A stretch of 6,175 nt of DNA from Bdellovibrio sp. Its GTDB lineage: Bacteria; Bdellovibrionota; Bdellovibrionia; Bdellovibrionales; UBA1609. The notes under the pieces were generated by a model that searched no databases, was not told the DNA's origin, and saw nothing but the letters and a program-made list of their open reading frames with translations. Where the stretch lies: NCBI GenBank assembly GCA_003694355.1, contig RFKI01000099.1, positions 1 to 6,175 on the forward strand. The letters are read 5' to 3'. The position numbers and the translations under genes are program-made. Below are positions 6,166 through 6,175 of this stretch, in pieces. The stretch's first letter is position 1. Every line of letters starts with the position of its first letter.

Positions 6166-6175
6166 ATGAGCGAGC
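6166..6175 (+). CDS. Start of a truncated gene (edge of window)
   Basis: Only ATG AGC GAG plus one base is inside the window (Met-Ser-Glu), so no function can be given. The call rests on the near-perfect AAGGAGG five bases upstream, and on the 171-base non-coding spacer that separates it from the divergent engB start. Confidence 0.7.

Noticed and set aside
1..6175. CRISPR arrays, tRNA/rRNA genes, insertion sequences, prophage genes, toxin-antitoxin or defence modules.
   Set aside because: No direct-repeat array, cloverleaf, transposase motif or paired small toxin genes were found; the gene content is ordinary envelope and housekeeping genes.

Overview
The window is AT-rich and densely coded, and looks like chromosome from a Gram-negative bacterium. 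Two probable outer-membrane lipoproteins, an exported rhodanese, a BamE-like domain and a FliL-domain protein all imply a diderm envelope. The mix of short Lys/Phe-rich lipoproteins with a FliL-domain protein outside any visible flagellar cluster is reminiscent of Bdellovibrionota and related former Deltaproteobacteria. That placement is an inference from gene content; no taxonomic marker was compared.

Layout. A block of five minus-strand genes fills 129-4394. In transcription order they are a BamE-like lipoprotein (3750-4394), an exported single-domain rhodanese (3149-3670), a serine carboxylesterase/phospholipase of the YpfH/APT family (2433-3131), a small SH3b-like lipoprotein (2001-2387) and a fused ABC exporter (129-1982). 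From the rhodanese onward the gaps are 17 to 45 bases, which suggests one transcription unit. The 79-base gap before the rhodanese contains a perfect TTGACA box and may hold an internal promoter. Divergent from the block, 66 bases away, is a plus-strand gene for a long FliL-domain membrane protein (4461-5423). It converges tail to tail, with 4 bases between stop codons, on the minus-strand gene for the ribosome-assembly GTPase EngB/YsxC (5428-5994). A 171-base divergent spacer then leads to the first three codons of a plus-strand gene with a very strong ribosome binding site (6166-6175).

Function. The minus-strand block is envelope-themed: two lipoproteins, one periplasmic enzyme, one inner-membrane exporter and a probably cytosolic esterase. 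Nothing in the sequence fixes a shared substrate. EngB is a housekeeping gene. The most unusual item is the FliL-domain protein: it carries about 155 residues of extra cytoplasmic sequence, acidic and then aromatic/basic, including a short motif resembling the FliM/FliN N-terminal motif. I see no mobile element, CRISPR array, RNA gene, phage gene or defence system, and no convincing new multi-gene system.
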